Shown piece after piece: positions 1 through 4,903 of a stretch of 5,312 nucleotides of DNA (its first letter is position 1; each line of letters begins with the position of its first letter). The translations under genes were made by a program, and so were the position numbers. The notes under the pieces were generated by a model. It was not told where the DNA came from and did no database searches. It saw only the letters and a list, made by a program, of their open reading frames with translations. Location of the stretch: positions 8,129 to 13,440 of the forward strand of contig DIEW01000050.1 in assembly GCA_002418825.1 (NCBI GenBank), given 5' to 3'. Source of the stretch: Syntrophaceae bacterium UBA5764 (lineage in GTDB: Bacteria; Desulfobacterota; Syntrophia; Syntrophales; Smithellaceae).

Positions 1-23
1 TTCAAACCCCCGTGGGACTACCA
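1..23 (+). tRNA. 3' end of a tRNA gene with encoded CCA (partial, isotype unknown)
   Basis: The first 23 bases fit the end of a tRNA position by position. A seven-base T loop TTCAAAC (1-7) has the expected T-T-C-R-A pattern. It is followed by the 3' T-stem strand CCCCG (8-12), a seven-base acceptor strand TGGGACT (13-19), discriminator A (20) and CCA (21-23). The 5' half lies outside the window, so the pairing partners (expected CGGGG before the T loop and AGTCCCA at the 5' end) cannot be tested and the isotype cannot be named. The unusual point is a T at position 72, next to the discriminator. It would run convergent to pntB. Chance resemblance is possible for so short a piece. Confidence 0.55.
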
Positions 24-92
24 AATTAGAGACACGGACATCATGACATATAGGTTTTTGCGATAAATTTGTGCTAAGTCAATTATAAAATA

Positions 93-1463
93 TCATCCGC
101 TTCTAAATTCGGAAATTAAAGCTTGGATGCTGGCCTTGGCATCTCCGAATAACATGCGGGTATTATCTTTGAAGAACAGCGGATTTTCAATACCGGCAAA
201 TCCTGGGTTCATGGAGCGCTTTAAAACAATCACTGTTCTGGACTTATCAACCTCGATAATGGGCATGCCCCATAACGGGCTGGTTTTGTCTTCTTTGGCG
301 GCGGGATTAACAACATCGTTGGCGCCAATTACCACACAAACATCCGTTGTCGGCATTTTGGGATTGATTAATTCGGCTTCGATCAGTTGATCGTAAGGAA
401 CGTTTGCTTCAGCCAGTAGCACATTCATGTGTCCGGGCATGCGCCCGGCCACCGGGTGTATACCGTATAAAACCTCAGCGCCATTTTTTTCTAGTAATTC
501 ACCCAGTTCCCGAAGCACTTGCTGAGCCTGCGATACTGCCATGCCGTAGCCAGGCACAAATGTTACGGACGAAGCTGCCTCAAGCATCAGGTAGACATCT
601 TCTATATTGATGGGTTTGACATCACCGGTTGCAATGACGCCCTTTGATGCCGTTGCGCCGAATCCGCCAAACAGGACATTTACAAATGACCTGTTCATTG
701 CTTTGCACATAAGAATAGCCAAAATAAATCCTGACGCGCCGTCCAATGTTCCGGCTACAATCAACAACTGGTTGTCCAAAACAAACCCCAGAGCAGCCGC
801 TGAAAGACCAGCGTATGCATTGAGTATGGCAATTACCGTTGGCATATCCGCTCCGCCGATGCCCATAACCAGCAGTAATCCGAAAACCAGCGCAGCGGCA
901 ATTAAAACCGGTAGGAAAAAATGATTGTTCGGGTTGATAATCAACCCTGCGGCCATAACCGCAATAACTGCGACAACTGCCCCAATGACAAAGTTACGCC
1001 CGCGGTAAATAAAGGGCTTGCCAGGAATGATTTCCTGTAACTTCAAAAAAGCAACCGTAGAGCCGGTGAAGGTAAGAAAGCCTAAAATCATTTCGGCGGT
1101 CAGGACGATCATCGCGAAATTTGATATTTGAGGAATACGTTGATAATATTCGGCCGTTCCAACCAGCGCGACGGCTAACGCACCGAAAGCATGTGACATT
1201 GCAGTTCGCTGCGGCACGGCCGTCATAGGCAGTTTTAAGGCAAGCGGAACACCGATTAATGATCCAACTGCAATAGCGATGATTACCAGGTCTGTGCGTT
1301 GAACTTTAAAAGCAATCATTGTTGCCGCGATGGCTATGAGCATACCTAAACTGCCGGCCCAGTTCCCCCTGCGGGCAGTTTTTACTTCGCTCATCCATTT
1401 AAGGGCCAATACAAAGAGGATTGCGGAGGCTACATAAAGGTAACCGACAACAGATTCGATCAT
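93..1463 (-). CDS. pntB: NAD(P) transhydrogenase subunit beta (PntB)
   Basis: PntB is the beta subunit of the proton-translocating NAD(P)+ transhydrogenase. It supplies most of the membrane channel (part of domain II) and the cytoplasmic NADP(H)-binding domain III. At 456 residues it is close to the usual length of about 460. Residues 1-260 are mostly hydrophobic helices. His91, in the helix SHAFGALAVALVG, matches in context and number the histidine implicated in proton transfer in the E. coli protein. Helix motifs GADMPTV (204-210) and DGASG (241-245) are present. Domain III carries GYGMAV (305-310), GIHPVAGRMPGHMNVLLAEA (334-353), VIGANDVVNPAA (378-389), KRSMN (415-419) and ENPLFF (426-431), the NADP(H)-site signature. 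The ATG overlaps the pntA2 stop (ATGA), and GGAGG at 1473-1477 lies 9 bases upstream, so the start is well supported and translation is probably coupled. It is the last gene of the operon. No convincing terminator hairpin is visible in the 92 bases after its stop. Confidence 0.97.
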   Translation of the reverse strand: MIESVVGYLYVASAILFVLALKWMSEVKTARRGNWAGSLGMLIAIAATMIAFKVQRTDLVIIAIAVGSLIGVPLALKLPMTAVPQRTAMSHAFGALAVALVGTAEYYQRIPQISNFAMIVLTAEMILGFLTFTGSTVAFLKLQEIIPGKPFIYRGRNFVIGAVVAVIAVMAAGLIINPNNHFFLPVLIAAALVFGLLLVMGIGGADMPTVIAILNAYAGLSAAALGFVLDNQLLIVAGTLDGASGFILAILMCKAMNRSFVNVLFGGFGATASKGVIATGDVKPINIEDVYLMLEAASSVTFVPGYGMAVSQAQQVLRELGELLEKNGAEVLYGIHPVAGRMPGHMNVLLAEANVPYDQLIEAELINPKMPTTDVCVVIGANDVVNPAAKEDKTSPLWGMPIIEVDKSRTVIVLKRSMNPGFAGIENPLFFKDNTRMLFGDAKASIQALISEFRSG

Positions 1464-1768
1464 TTTGTCTTGCCTCCATTGTCTTTTTTAAACATCCGTA
1501 AAATGCGCTCGGTAATCATGAATCCGCTAATAACGTTAGTCGCGGCTAATGCCACGGCGATAGTAGCCAATGTCAAAATCAGGATGTTTTTGGGCTCAGC
1601 CATAACGATCAAAGCGGCGACTACGGAAACAGACGAAATGGCGTTGGTTAAGGACATCAATGGGGTGTGAAGAAGTTTGGATACTTTTTTGATTAAACCG
1701 AGGCCCAGGAAAGCCGATAACAAAAATATCAGCAGGTTTATAGAAACAGGAACTACATTGTCGTGCAT
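1460..1768 (-). CDS. pntA2: NAD(P) transhydrogenase subunit alpha part 2 (membrane anchor)
   Basis: This 102-residue membrane protein is the C-terminal part of PntA, encoded separately as in Rhodospirillum rubrum type (three-gene) transhydrogenases. It contributes the first transmembrane helices of domain II and docks domain I. The hydrophobic segments lie at about 9-26, 43-57 and 61-84. The family signature HTPLMSLTNAISS (34-46) is complete, and the end carries SGFMITERILRMFKK (81-95), which corresponds to the GGFxVTxRMLxMF motif seen at the end of E. coli PntA. The ATG is preceded by GAAAGG (1777-1782) with an 8-base spacer, so the start is good. Its stop overlaps the pntB start by four bases. 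It follows pntA1 after 65 bases that hold a strong inverted repeat. Confidence 0.95.
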   Translation of the reverse strand: MHDNVVPVSINLLIFLLSAFLGLGLIKKVSKLLHTPLMSLTNAISSVSVVAALIVMAEPKNILILTLATIAVALAATNVISGFMITERILRMFKKDNGGKTK

Positions 1769-1795
1769 TGAAACTGCCTTTCAAAAGTTATTTTA

Positions 1796-1831
1796 GGTAA
1801 TCATCCGGCTCGATATAACCGGATGATTACC
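1796..1831 (-). repeat. Perfect 13-bp inverted repeat in the pntA1-pntA2 gap
   Basis: GGTAATCATCCGG (1796-1808) and CCGGATGATTACC (1819-1831) are perfect reverse complements around a 10-base loop (1809-1818). In the pnt transcript the hairpin begins two bases after the pntA1 TAA (1834-1836) and ends 13 bases before the ribosome binding site of pntA2. On the - strand it is followed by TAAAATAACTTTTG rather than a run of T, so it is not a classic intrinsic terminator. A processing or stabilising hairpin, or a partial terminator that sets subunit ratio, fits better. This role is inferred. Confidence 0.85.
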
Positions 1832-1833
1832 AC

Positions 1834-2988
1834 TTAATGCATTGTATCGGATCCGCATTCGTAATGTTTTCTTATAATTTCATTGCGAATTTCATTATTG
1901 TGTGTAATCAAACAGCCCCTCAAAATTTCATCGTCAAGATTCAGCTCAAAACGTTTGGTTTCTTTGTTCCAGAAATGTTCCACCAAGTTGGTTAAGTTTG
2001 CTGAATACATCTGGTTGGCGTGTAGCGCGACACGGGCCGGTAAATTTTCAAGGCCGATGATATTGACGCCGTTTACAGTAATTTCTTGACCCCGTACCGA
2101 TCCTTCAACGTTGCCGCCGCTTTCGACGGCCATGTCGATCACGAGGCTGCCCGGTTTCATTCCCGCAATCATTTCTTTGGTGATAATGAGGGGGGCTTTG
2201 CGGCCAAATACCTGCGCAGTTGTGATAACTACATCGGCTTGAGCACAGACTTTAGCCATAGCGTCGCGCTGTTTTTGCAACTGCTCGGAAGTCAACTCGC
2301 GAGCGTAGCCATCTTTAGTCTGTCCTGTTTCCCCAAGCTCAACTTCAACAAAGCGTGCTCCCAGAGATTTTACCTGTTCAGCGACAGCTGGTCTGGTATC
2401 GAAGGCCTCAACTCGTGCGCCAAGACGTTTTGCCGTGGCAATAGCCTGAAGGCCGGCTACTCCCGCGCCGATAATAAAAACGCGCGCCGGCTGGATGGTT
2501 CCTGCAGGAGTCATCATCATGGGGAAAATCTTGGTAATGCGTTCGGCAGCTAAGATTACTGCAGTATATCCGGCAAGACTCGCCTGCGAGCTCAAGGCAT
2601 CCATTTTTTGTGCTAATGTGGTTCGCGGAATCATTTCCATGGAAATAGCACTTACGCCTTGTTCGACAAATGCCTGTACCAAGCGTTTTTCATTGAAAGG
2701 ATCCAGGTAACTTACATGGATACTGCCATTTTTTAAATTGCCTACTTCATCTTGGTCAGGTTTATGCCGCCTTAGCACCATTTCTGCCGACGAAAATCCG
2801 GCAATGCGGTCTTTTGCTATTTTAGCACCGGCTTTTTCGTACTGTGCGTCTGTAAAATTACATACTGCGCCAAGTCCGCTCTCAATTTCGATATCTGCGC
2901 CTTTTTTGGTCAGTTTTTCTACATCGGGGGGAAGCATTGGTACATGCCATTTATTGGCTTGTTGTTCCTTGGGAATGAATATTTTCAT
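1834..2988 (-). CDS. pntA1: NAD(P) transhydrogenase subunit alpha part 1 (NAD(H)-binding domain I)
   Basis: This is the soluble, cytoplasm-facing NAD(H)-binding domain I of the transhydrogenase, related to alanine dehydrogenase. Its 384 residues are typical of split PntA1 proteins, and it lacks the membrane helices found at the end of fused PntA. Residues 122-133 show the conserved R-Q-D-S pattern (Arg122, Gln127, Asp130, Ser133 within RTTLAQKMDALS), the loop that contacts NAD(H) and the partner NADP(H) domain. The Rossmann glycine motif GAGVAG is at 174-179, with the acidic residue binding the adenosine ribose expected in EAFDTR (194-199). IDMAVESGGNVEGS (284-297) is the usual domain I motif. 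The ATG at 2988 is preceded by AGGAGG (2996-3001) at 7 bases, so the start is firm. It lies 55 bases after the CBS gene in the same direction. The last 30 or so residues, after the conserved core, are a variable tail. Confidence 0.96.
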   Translation of the reverse strand: MKIFIPKEQQANKWHVPMLPPDVEKLTKKGADIEIESGLGAVCNFTDAQYEKAGAKIAKDRIAGFSSAEMVLRRHKPDQDEVGNLKNGSIHVSYLDPFNEKRLVQAFVEQGVSAISMEMIPRTTLAQKMDALSSQASLAGYTAVILAAERITKIFPMMMTPAGTIQPARVFIIGAGVAGLQAIATAKRLGARVEAFDTRPAVAEQVKSLGARFVEVELGETGQTKDGYARELTSEQLQKQRDAMAKVCAQADVVITTAQVFGRKAPLIITKEMIAGMKPGSLVIDMAVESGGNVEGSVRGQEITVNGVNIIGLENLPARVALHANQMYSANLTNLVEHFWNKETKRFELNLDDEILRGCLITHNNEIRNEIIRKHYECGSDTMH

Positions 2989-2995
2989 AAATCAA

Positions 2996-3001
2996 CCTCC
3001 T
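2996..3001 (-). promoter_or_regulatory. Strong ribosome binding site of pntA1
   Basis: CCTCCT on the + strand reads AGGAGG on the - strand, a full anti-16S match 7 bases before the pntA1 ATG. Just upstream is a small perfect hairpin (ATCGG 3005-3009, CCGAT 3014-3018, loop TTTG). It could influence access to the site, but with only five pairs this is weak. No clear -35/-10 pair lies in the 55-base gap. TAGAAT and TATACA near 3036-3046 look like -10 boxes but lack a good -35, so pntA1 may depend on transcription from upstream. Confidence 0.7.
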
Positions 3002-3043
3002 CAAATCGGTTTGCCGATATTTCCGTTTGGGATTTGTATAATT

Positions 3044-3502
3044 CTATTGCAATGAATCCCGGGAAAGAAAACCACCGGAAATGTATTTTTCTAAATCATT
3101 GATCGTGGTTTTTTGCTCATCGATAACACCTTTAACCACATCGCCGATTGAAATAATCCCGACCAATTTTTTGTTTTCGAAAACGGGAAGATGACGAACT
3201 CGTTGCTCAGTCATAAGATTCATACAGTGCTCAACTCCGTTTTCCGGCGTGACGGAAATTAGCTTTGTTACCATAACATCTTTAACCAAAGTATCGCGTC
3301 CGCTTTTACCGGTTAATGCTATTTTCCTTGCGTAGTCACGTTCGGAAAATATACCACGCAGCTCTTCATTCTCAATTATAAGCAGCGCGCCGACATTGTT
3401 TTCTTTCATGGTGTGCAAGGCTTCATAAACAGTTGCATCAGGATCTATAGAGACGATTTTTTTTCTTCCTTTTCTTAACAGTAAATCTTTCACGGTCAGC
3501 AT
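3044..3502 (-). CDS. Stand-alone tandem CBS domain protein
   Basis: This small soluble protein of 152 residues consists almost entirely of a CBS pair (Bateman module). CBS 1 spans about 16-61 and contains GIFSERDYARK (50-60). CBS 2 spans about 78-128 and contains MTEQRVRHLPVFE (97-109) and GIISIGDVVK (115-124). FSERD and GDVVK end the two domains and supply the aspartates that contact the ribose of bound adenine nucleotides in this family. I chose the ATG at 3502 because GGAGG (3511-3515) lies 8 bases upstream and because the resulting start MLTVKDLL matches MLTLKEFL of the neighbouring CBS-LuxR protein. The ATG at 3517 overlaps that ribosome binding site and would add MEELY. The family is widespread in proteobacteria and its exact role is usually unknown. 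Placement between a CBS-LuxR regulator and pnt suggests adenylate or nicotinamide sensing tied to transhydrogenase expression or activity. This is inference. Confidence 0.93.
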   Translation of the reverse strand: MLTVKDLLLRKGRKKIVSIDPDATVYEALHTMKENNVGALLIIENEELRGIFSERDYARKIALTGKSGRDTLVKDVMVTKLISVTPENGVEHCMNLMTEQRVRHLPVFENKKLVGIISIGDVVKGVIDEQKTTINDLEKYISGGFLSRDSLQ

Positions 3503-3586
3503 GTAAAGTTCCTCCATGGTTTTAAAATGTGATTTTACTATAGCTGAATTTGGTAAAACTATAAGGTGAATAAAGGATGGGTAATA

Positions 3587-3605
3587 GTTCTATGCAAAAT
3601 AGAAC
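3587..3605. repeat. 19-bp palindrome after the CBS-LuxR stop codon
   Basis: GTTCTAT (3587-3593) and ATAGAAC (3599-3605) are perfect reverse complements around GCAAA. The element touches the stop codon of the CBS-LuxR gene (3606-3608) and lies about 85 bases before the start of the CBS gene. It is AT-rich and not followed by a T run on the - strand, so terminator function is doubtful. Its size and symmetry would suit a dimeric regulator site, possibly for the LuxR-type protein encoded next to it, but no second copy was seen in the window. Confidence 0.55.
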
Positions 3606-4397
3606 CTAAACGATTCGGTTGAGATAATTTATAATATTTCCGGTTTTGTTTCTGATGCCTAATTTTCCGCGGATTGCATATTTGTGCTTTTTAACGGTGG
3701 ATACAGAGATACTCAGGGTTTCAGCGATTTCTTTTTCCCTGTAGTGTGCCTTAATGAGTTTGATTATGGAAATTTCTGTTGGCGTAAAATTAAATTTTGA
3801 GGAAATCAGTTTTTTGTAATATTCGGAAGATATGTTATTTAACTGTTCTTCCAGTAAGCGGAAAGAATAAGAATCATAAGGATGCTTTTGAGCAAGCGTT
3901 TTTAAAAGCGGCAAAACATTTTGTTCAAGGTTGAATTGTATATTCATCCGTAAATTATTTTTACCTTCCTCAATAGAGTCGAGAACCTTGTGCAGAATAA
4001 ATTTTTGTTCTTGTATTGTATGCTTTACAACATCTCCGATTGTGATTATGCCGATAATTTTATTTTTCTCGAGAATGGGTAAGTGTCTTACACGGCGGCT
4101 GGTCATGATATTCATGCAGCTTTCGACGGTGTTTTTGGGACTTAAATAGTGTACTTTTTTGGTCATGAGTTTTTTTATCGGAAGATTCATGGAAAGCAGG
4201 ATTTGTTTTAACGAAGTAACTTTTCGAACCAAATCTCGTTCAGAAAATATTCCCACTAATTTCCCTTTTTCCGTTACGGGTACCGCGCCAATATTTTTTT
4301 TAGCCATAAACTTTAATGTCTTGTAAAGAGTGGTATCCGACGATACGGTCCAGATTTCTCTTTTTTTTGCGGCTAAGAATTCCTTTAAGGTTAACAT
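3606..4397 (-). CDS. Tandem CBS domain - LuxR/GerE helix-turn-helix transcriptional regulator
   Basis: This 263-residue cytoplasmic protein looks like a one-component transcription factor. CBS 1 is at about 16-60, with GIFSERDLVRK (49-59). CBS 2 is at about 76-128, with MTSRRVRHLPILE (98-110) and GIITIGDVVK (115-124). A mainly helical linker (about 143-202) includes NLRMNIQFNLEQNVLPLLKTL-like sequence. The C-terminal GerE domain (about 203-262) has FTPTEISIIKLI, KEIAETL (222-228), the recognition helix STVKKH (233-238) and RGKLGI (243-248). I know this linker and tail from deltaproteobacterial PAS-LuxR proteins; here a CBS pair takes the place of PAS. The ligand is probably an adenine nucleotide, unproven. 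There is no receiver domain and no membrane segment. The ATG at 4397 lacks a clear Shine-Dalgarno sequence but gives MLTLKEFL, matching the paralogous CBS protein. Its hand-counted GC (about 33-48% in sampled lines) is lower than in pntB. It begins 16 bases after a small ORF behind a strong promoter. Confidence 0.92.
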   Translation of the reverse strand: MLTLKEFLAAKKREIWTVSSDTTLYKTLKFMAKKNIGAVPVTEKGKLVGIFSERDLVRKVTSLKQILLSMNLPIKKLMTKKVHYLSPKNTVESCMNIMTSRRVRHLPILEKNKIIGIITIGDVVKHTIQEQKFILHKVLDSIEEGKNNLRMNIQFNLEQNVLPLLKTLAQKHPYDSYSFRLLEEQLNNISSEYYKKLISSKFNFTPTEISIIKLIKAHYREKEIAETLSISVSTVKKHKYAIRGKLGIRNKTGNIINYLNRIV

Positions 4398-4413
4398 ATG
4401 TTGTCTGCCGATA

Positions 4414-4554
4414 TCAGATGATTTTTAAGCGGTCAGTGATTTCTCGCGCTTGTGTATTGATCTGCAATGCCTGGAGGAAGTTATGGAATTTTGGAGTCTC
4501 TTTAAACACATCAACAAAAAGCAGGACAATTTTTTTCGTTTTTAGTAAGTTCAT
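4414..4554 (-). CDS. Small hypothetical ORF (46 residues) between promoter and CBS-LuxR gene
   Basis: This open frame runs from ATG at 4554 to TGA at 4414-4416 and I do not recognise it. It starts MNLLKTKKIVLLFVDVFKE and ends AREITDRLKII. The N-terminal part is basic then hydrophobic, and the rest is a likely amphipathic helix. There is no convincing signal peptide and no cysteine. Points in favour: it is the first ATG about 24 bases after the predicted start of transcription of a near-consensus promoter, it is co-directional and ends 16 bases before the CBS-LuxR ATG, and its middle is richer in GC than the flanking non-coding DNA. A point against: the only ribosome-binding-like stretch, GAGGG, sits just 2 bases before the ATG. 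It may be a real small protein, or a leader ORF whose translation helps the poorly equipped start of the next gene. Confidence 0.5.
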   Translation of the reverse strand: MNLLKTKKIVLLFVDVFKETPKFHNFLQALQINTQAREITDRLKII

Positions 4555-4584
4555 TACCCTCTGTTCTCGAGCGAAGTTATTCCG

Positions 4585-4613
4585 AGTATAAGAAAATCAT
4601 TTTTGCATGTCAA
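4585..4613 (-). promoter_or_regulatory. Near-consensus sigma-70 promoter of the CBS/pnt gene block
   Basis: On the - strand TTGACA (4608-4613), a perfect -35 box, is followed by exactly 17 bases and TATACT (4585-4590), a -10 box matching five of six consensus positions. Transcription would begin near 4578, giving a leader of about 24 bases to the small ORF and about 180 bases to the CBS-LuxR gene. All six - strand genes downstream share its direction, so it may drive the whole set, although internal promoters or partial termination are possible in the longer gaps. Confidence 0.8.
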
Positions 4614-4720
4614 CAAAAACTAATGATCTGGCCAATCATGTTTATAATTTGTAGGTTATTATCTACAATAGATTGGAGATTTTTTAATATCTCACCGTTT
4701 TGATAGCTTTTGTGTTAGGT

Positions 4721-4750
4721 TTGAATATCAGGTAATTCATTGTTTAAAAT
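4721..4750 (+). promoter_or_regulatory. Possible upstream promoter of the acyltransferase gene
   Basis: TTGAAT (4721-4726) and TAAAAT (4745-4750) are separated by 18 bases and match four and five consensus positions. Transcription from here would leave a leader of nearly 150 bases. In AT-rich DNA such pairs arise easily, so this is one of two alternatives. Confidence 0.3.
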
Positions 4751-4827
4751 CATGTTTGCTGTTTAATCGTGGATGTTATGAACTTTTCAGTCAAGCTGAT
4801 CAAAGTGTTTTTTTAAATACTCGATAT

Positions 4828-4844
4828 GTCAAATTTTCTTTGAC
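4828..4844. repeat. 17-bp palindrome GTCAAA-N5-TTTGAC (possible operator)
   Basis: GTCAAA (4828-4833) and TTTGAC (4839-4844) are perfect reverse complements around TTTTC. The right arm shares TTGAC with the candidate -35 box TTGACC (4840-4845) of the downstream gene, a position where a bound dimeric repressor would block transcription. The binding protein is unknown. Confidence 0.4.
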
Positions 4845-4868
4845 CAAAAGCCGTAGTAGTGTTAAAGA
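4840..4868 (+). promoter_or_regulatory. Possible proximal promoter of the acyltransferase gene
   Basis: TTGACC (4840-4845) has five of six -35 matches and is followed by 17 bases and TAAAGA (4863-4868), a poor -10 box with three matches. The predicted start near 4875 would give a leader of about 29 bases. The weak -10 box together with the overlapping palindrome could mean a regulated promoter. Confidence 0.35.
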
Positions 4869-4903
4869 CAGCTCAACATTTTTTTAGAAGGTGACAAGTA
4901 ATT

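Larger units (their letters stand above)
4555..4903. other. Divergent intergenic region
   Basis: This 349-base AT-rich region separates the - strand block from the + strand acyltransferase gene. It holds the - strand promoter at its left end and candidate + strand promoter elements at its right. Short inverted repeats include ATGAT/ATCAT (4623-4627, 4635-4639), TTGTAG/CTACAA (4649-4654, 4663-4668), GAGAT/ATCTC (4676-4680, 4689-4693) and GTCAAA/TTTGAC (4828-4844). None is a convincing terminator or structured RNA. The only open frames are very short and without ribosome binding sites. Confidence 0.7.

Noticed and set aside
1..92. Terminator for pntB
   Set aside because: No GC-rich hairpin followed by T residues is visible on the - strand after the pntB stop; termination may lie outside the window or be factor-dependent.
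2086..2553. 155-codon + strand open frame
   Set aside because: It lies wholly antisense to pntA1, whose motifs, length and ribosome binding site are clear; the + strand product shows no recognisable family and has no ribosome binding site.
3030..3060. Possible promoter directly upstream of pntA1 (TAGAAT or TATACA as -10)
   Set aside because: No acceptable -35 box at 16-18 bases from either hexamer, so it is not called as a feature.
3518..3605. Dedicated promoter for the short CBS gene (for example TTGCAT-17-TTTATT on the - strand)
   Set aside because: Matches to consensus are only three and four of six, and other equally weak pairs exist in the same AT-rich gap, so none can be preferred.
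4316..4591. 91-codon + strand open frame
   Set aside because: It overlaps the start of the CBS-LuxR gene, the small - strand ORF and runs into the - strand promoter region; composition is typical of an antisense shadow and no ribosome binding site precedes it.
4676..4693. GAGAT/ATCTC inverted repeat as terminator
   Set aside because: Only five pairs around an eight-base loop and no following T run in a useful position; expected by chance in AT-rich DNA.
4623..4703. 26-codon + strand frame starting MIWPIMF
   Set aside because: No ribosome binding site, AT-rich surroundings and no supporting context.
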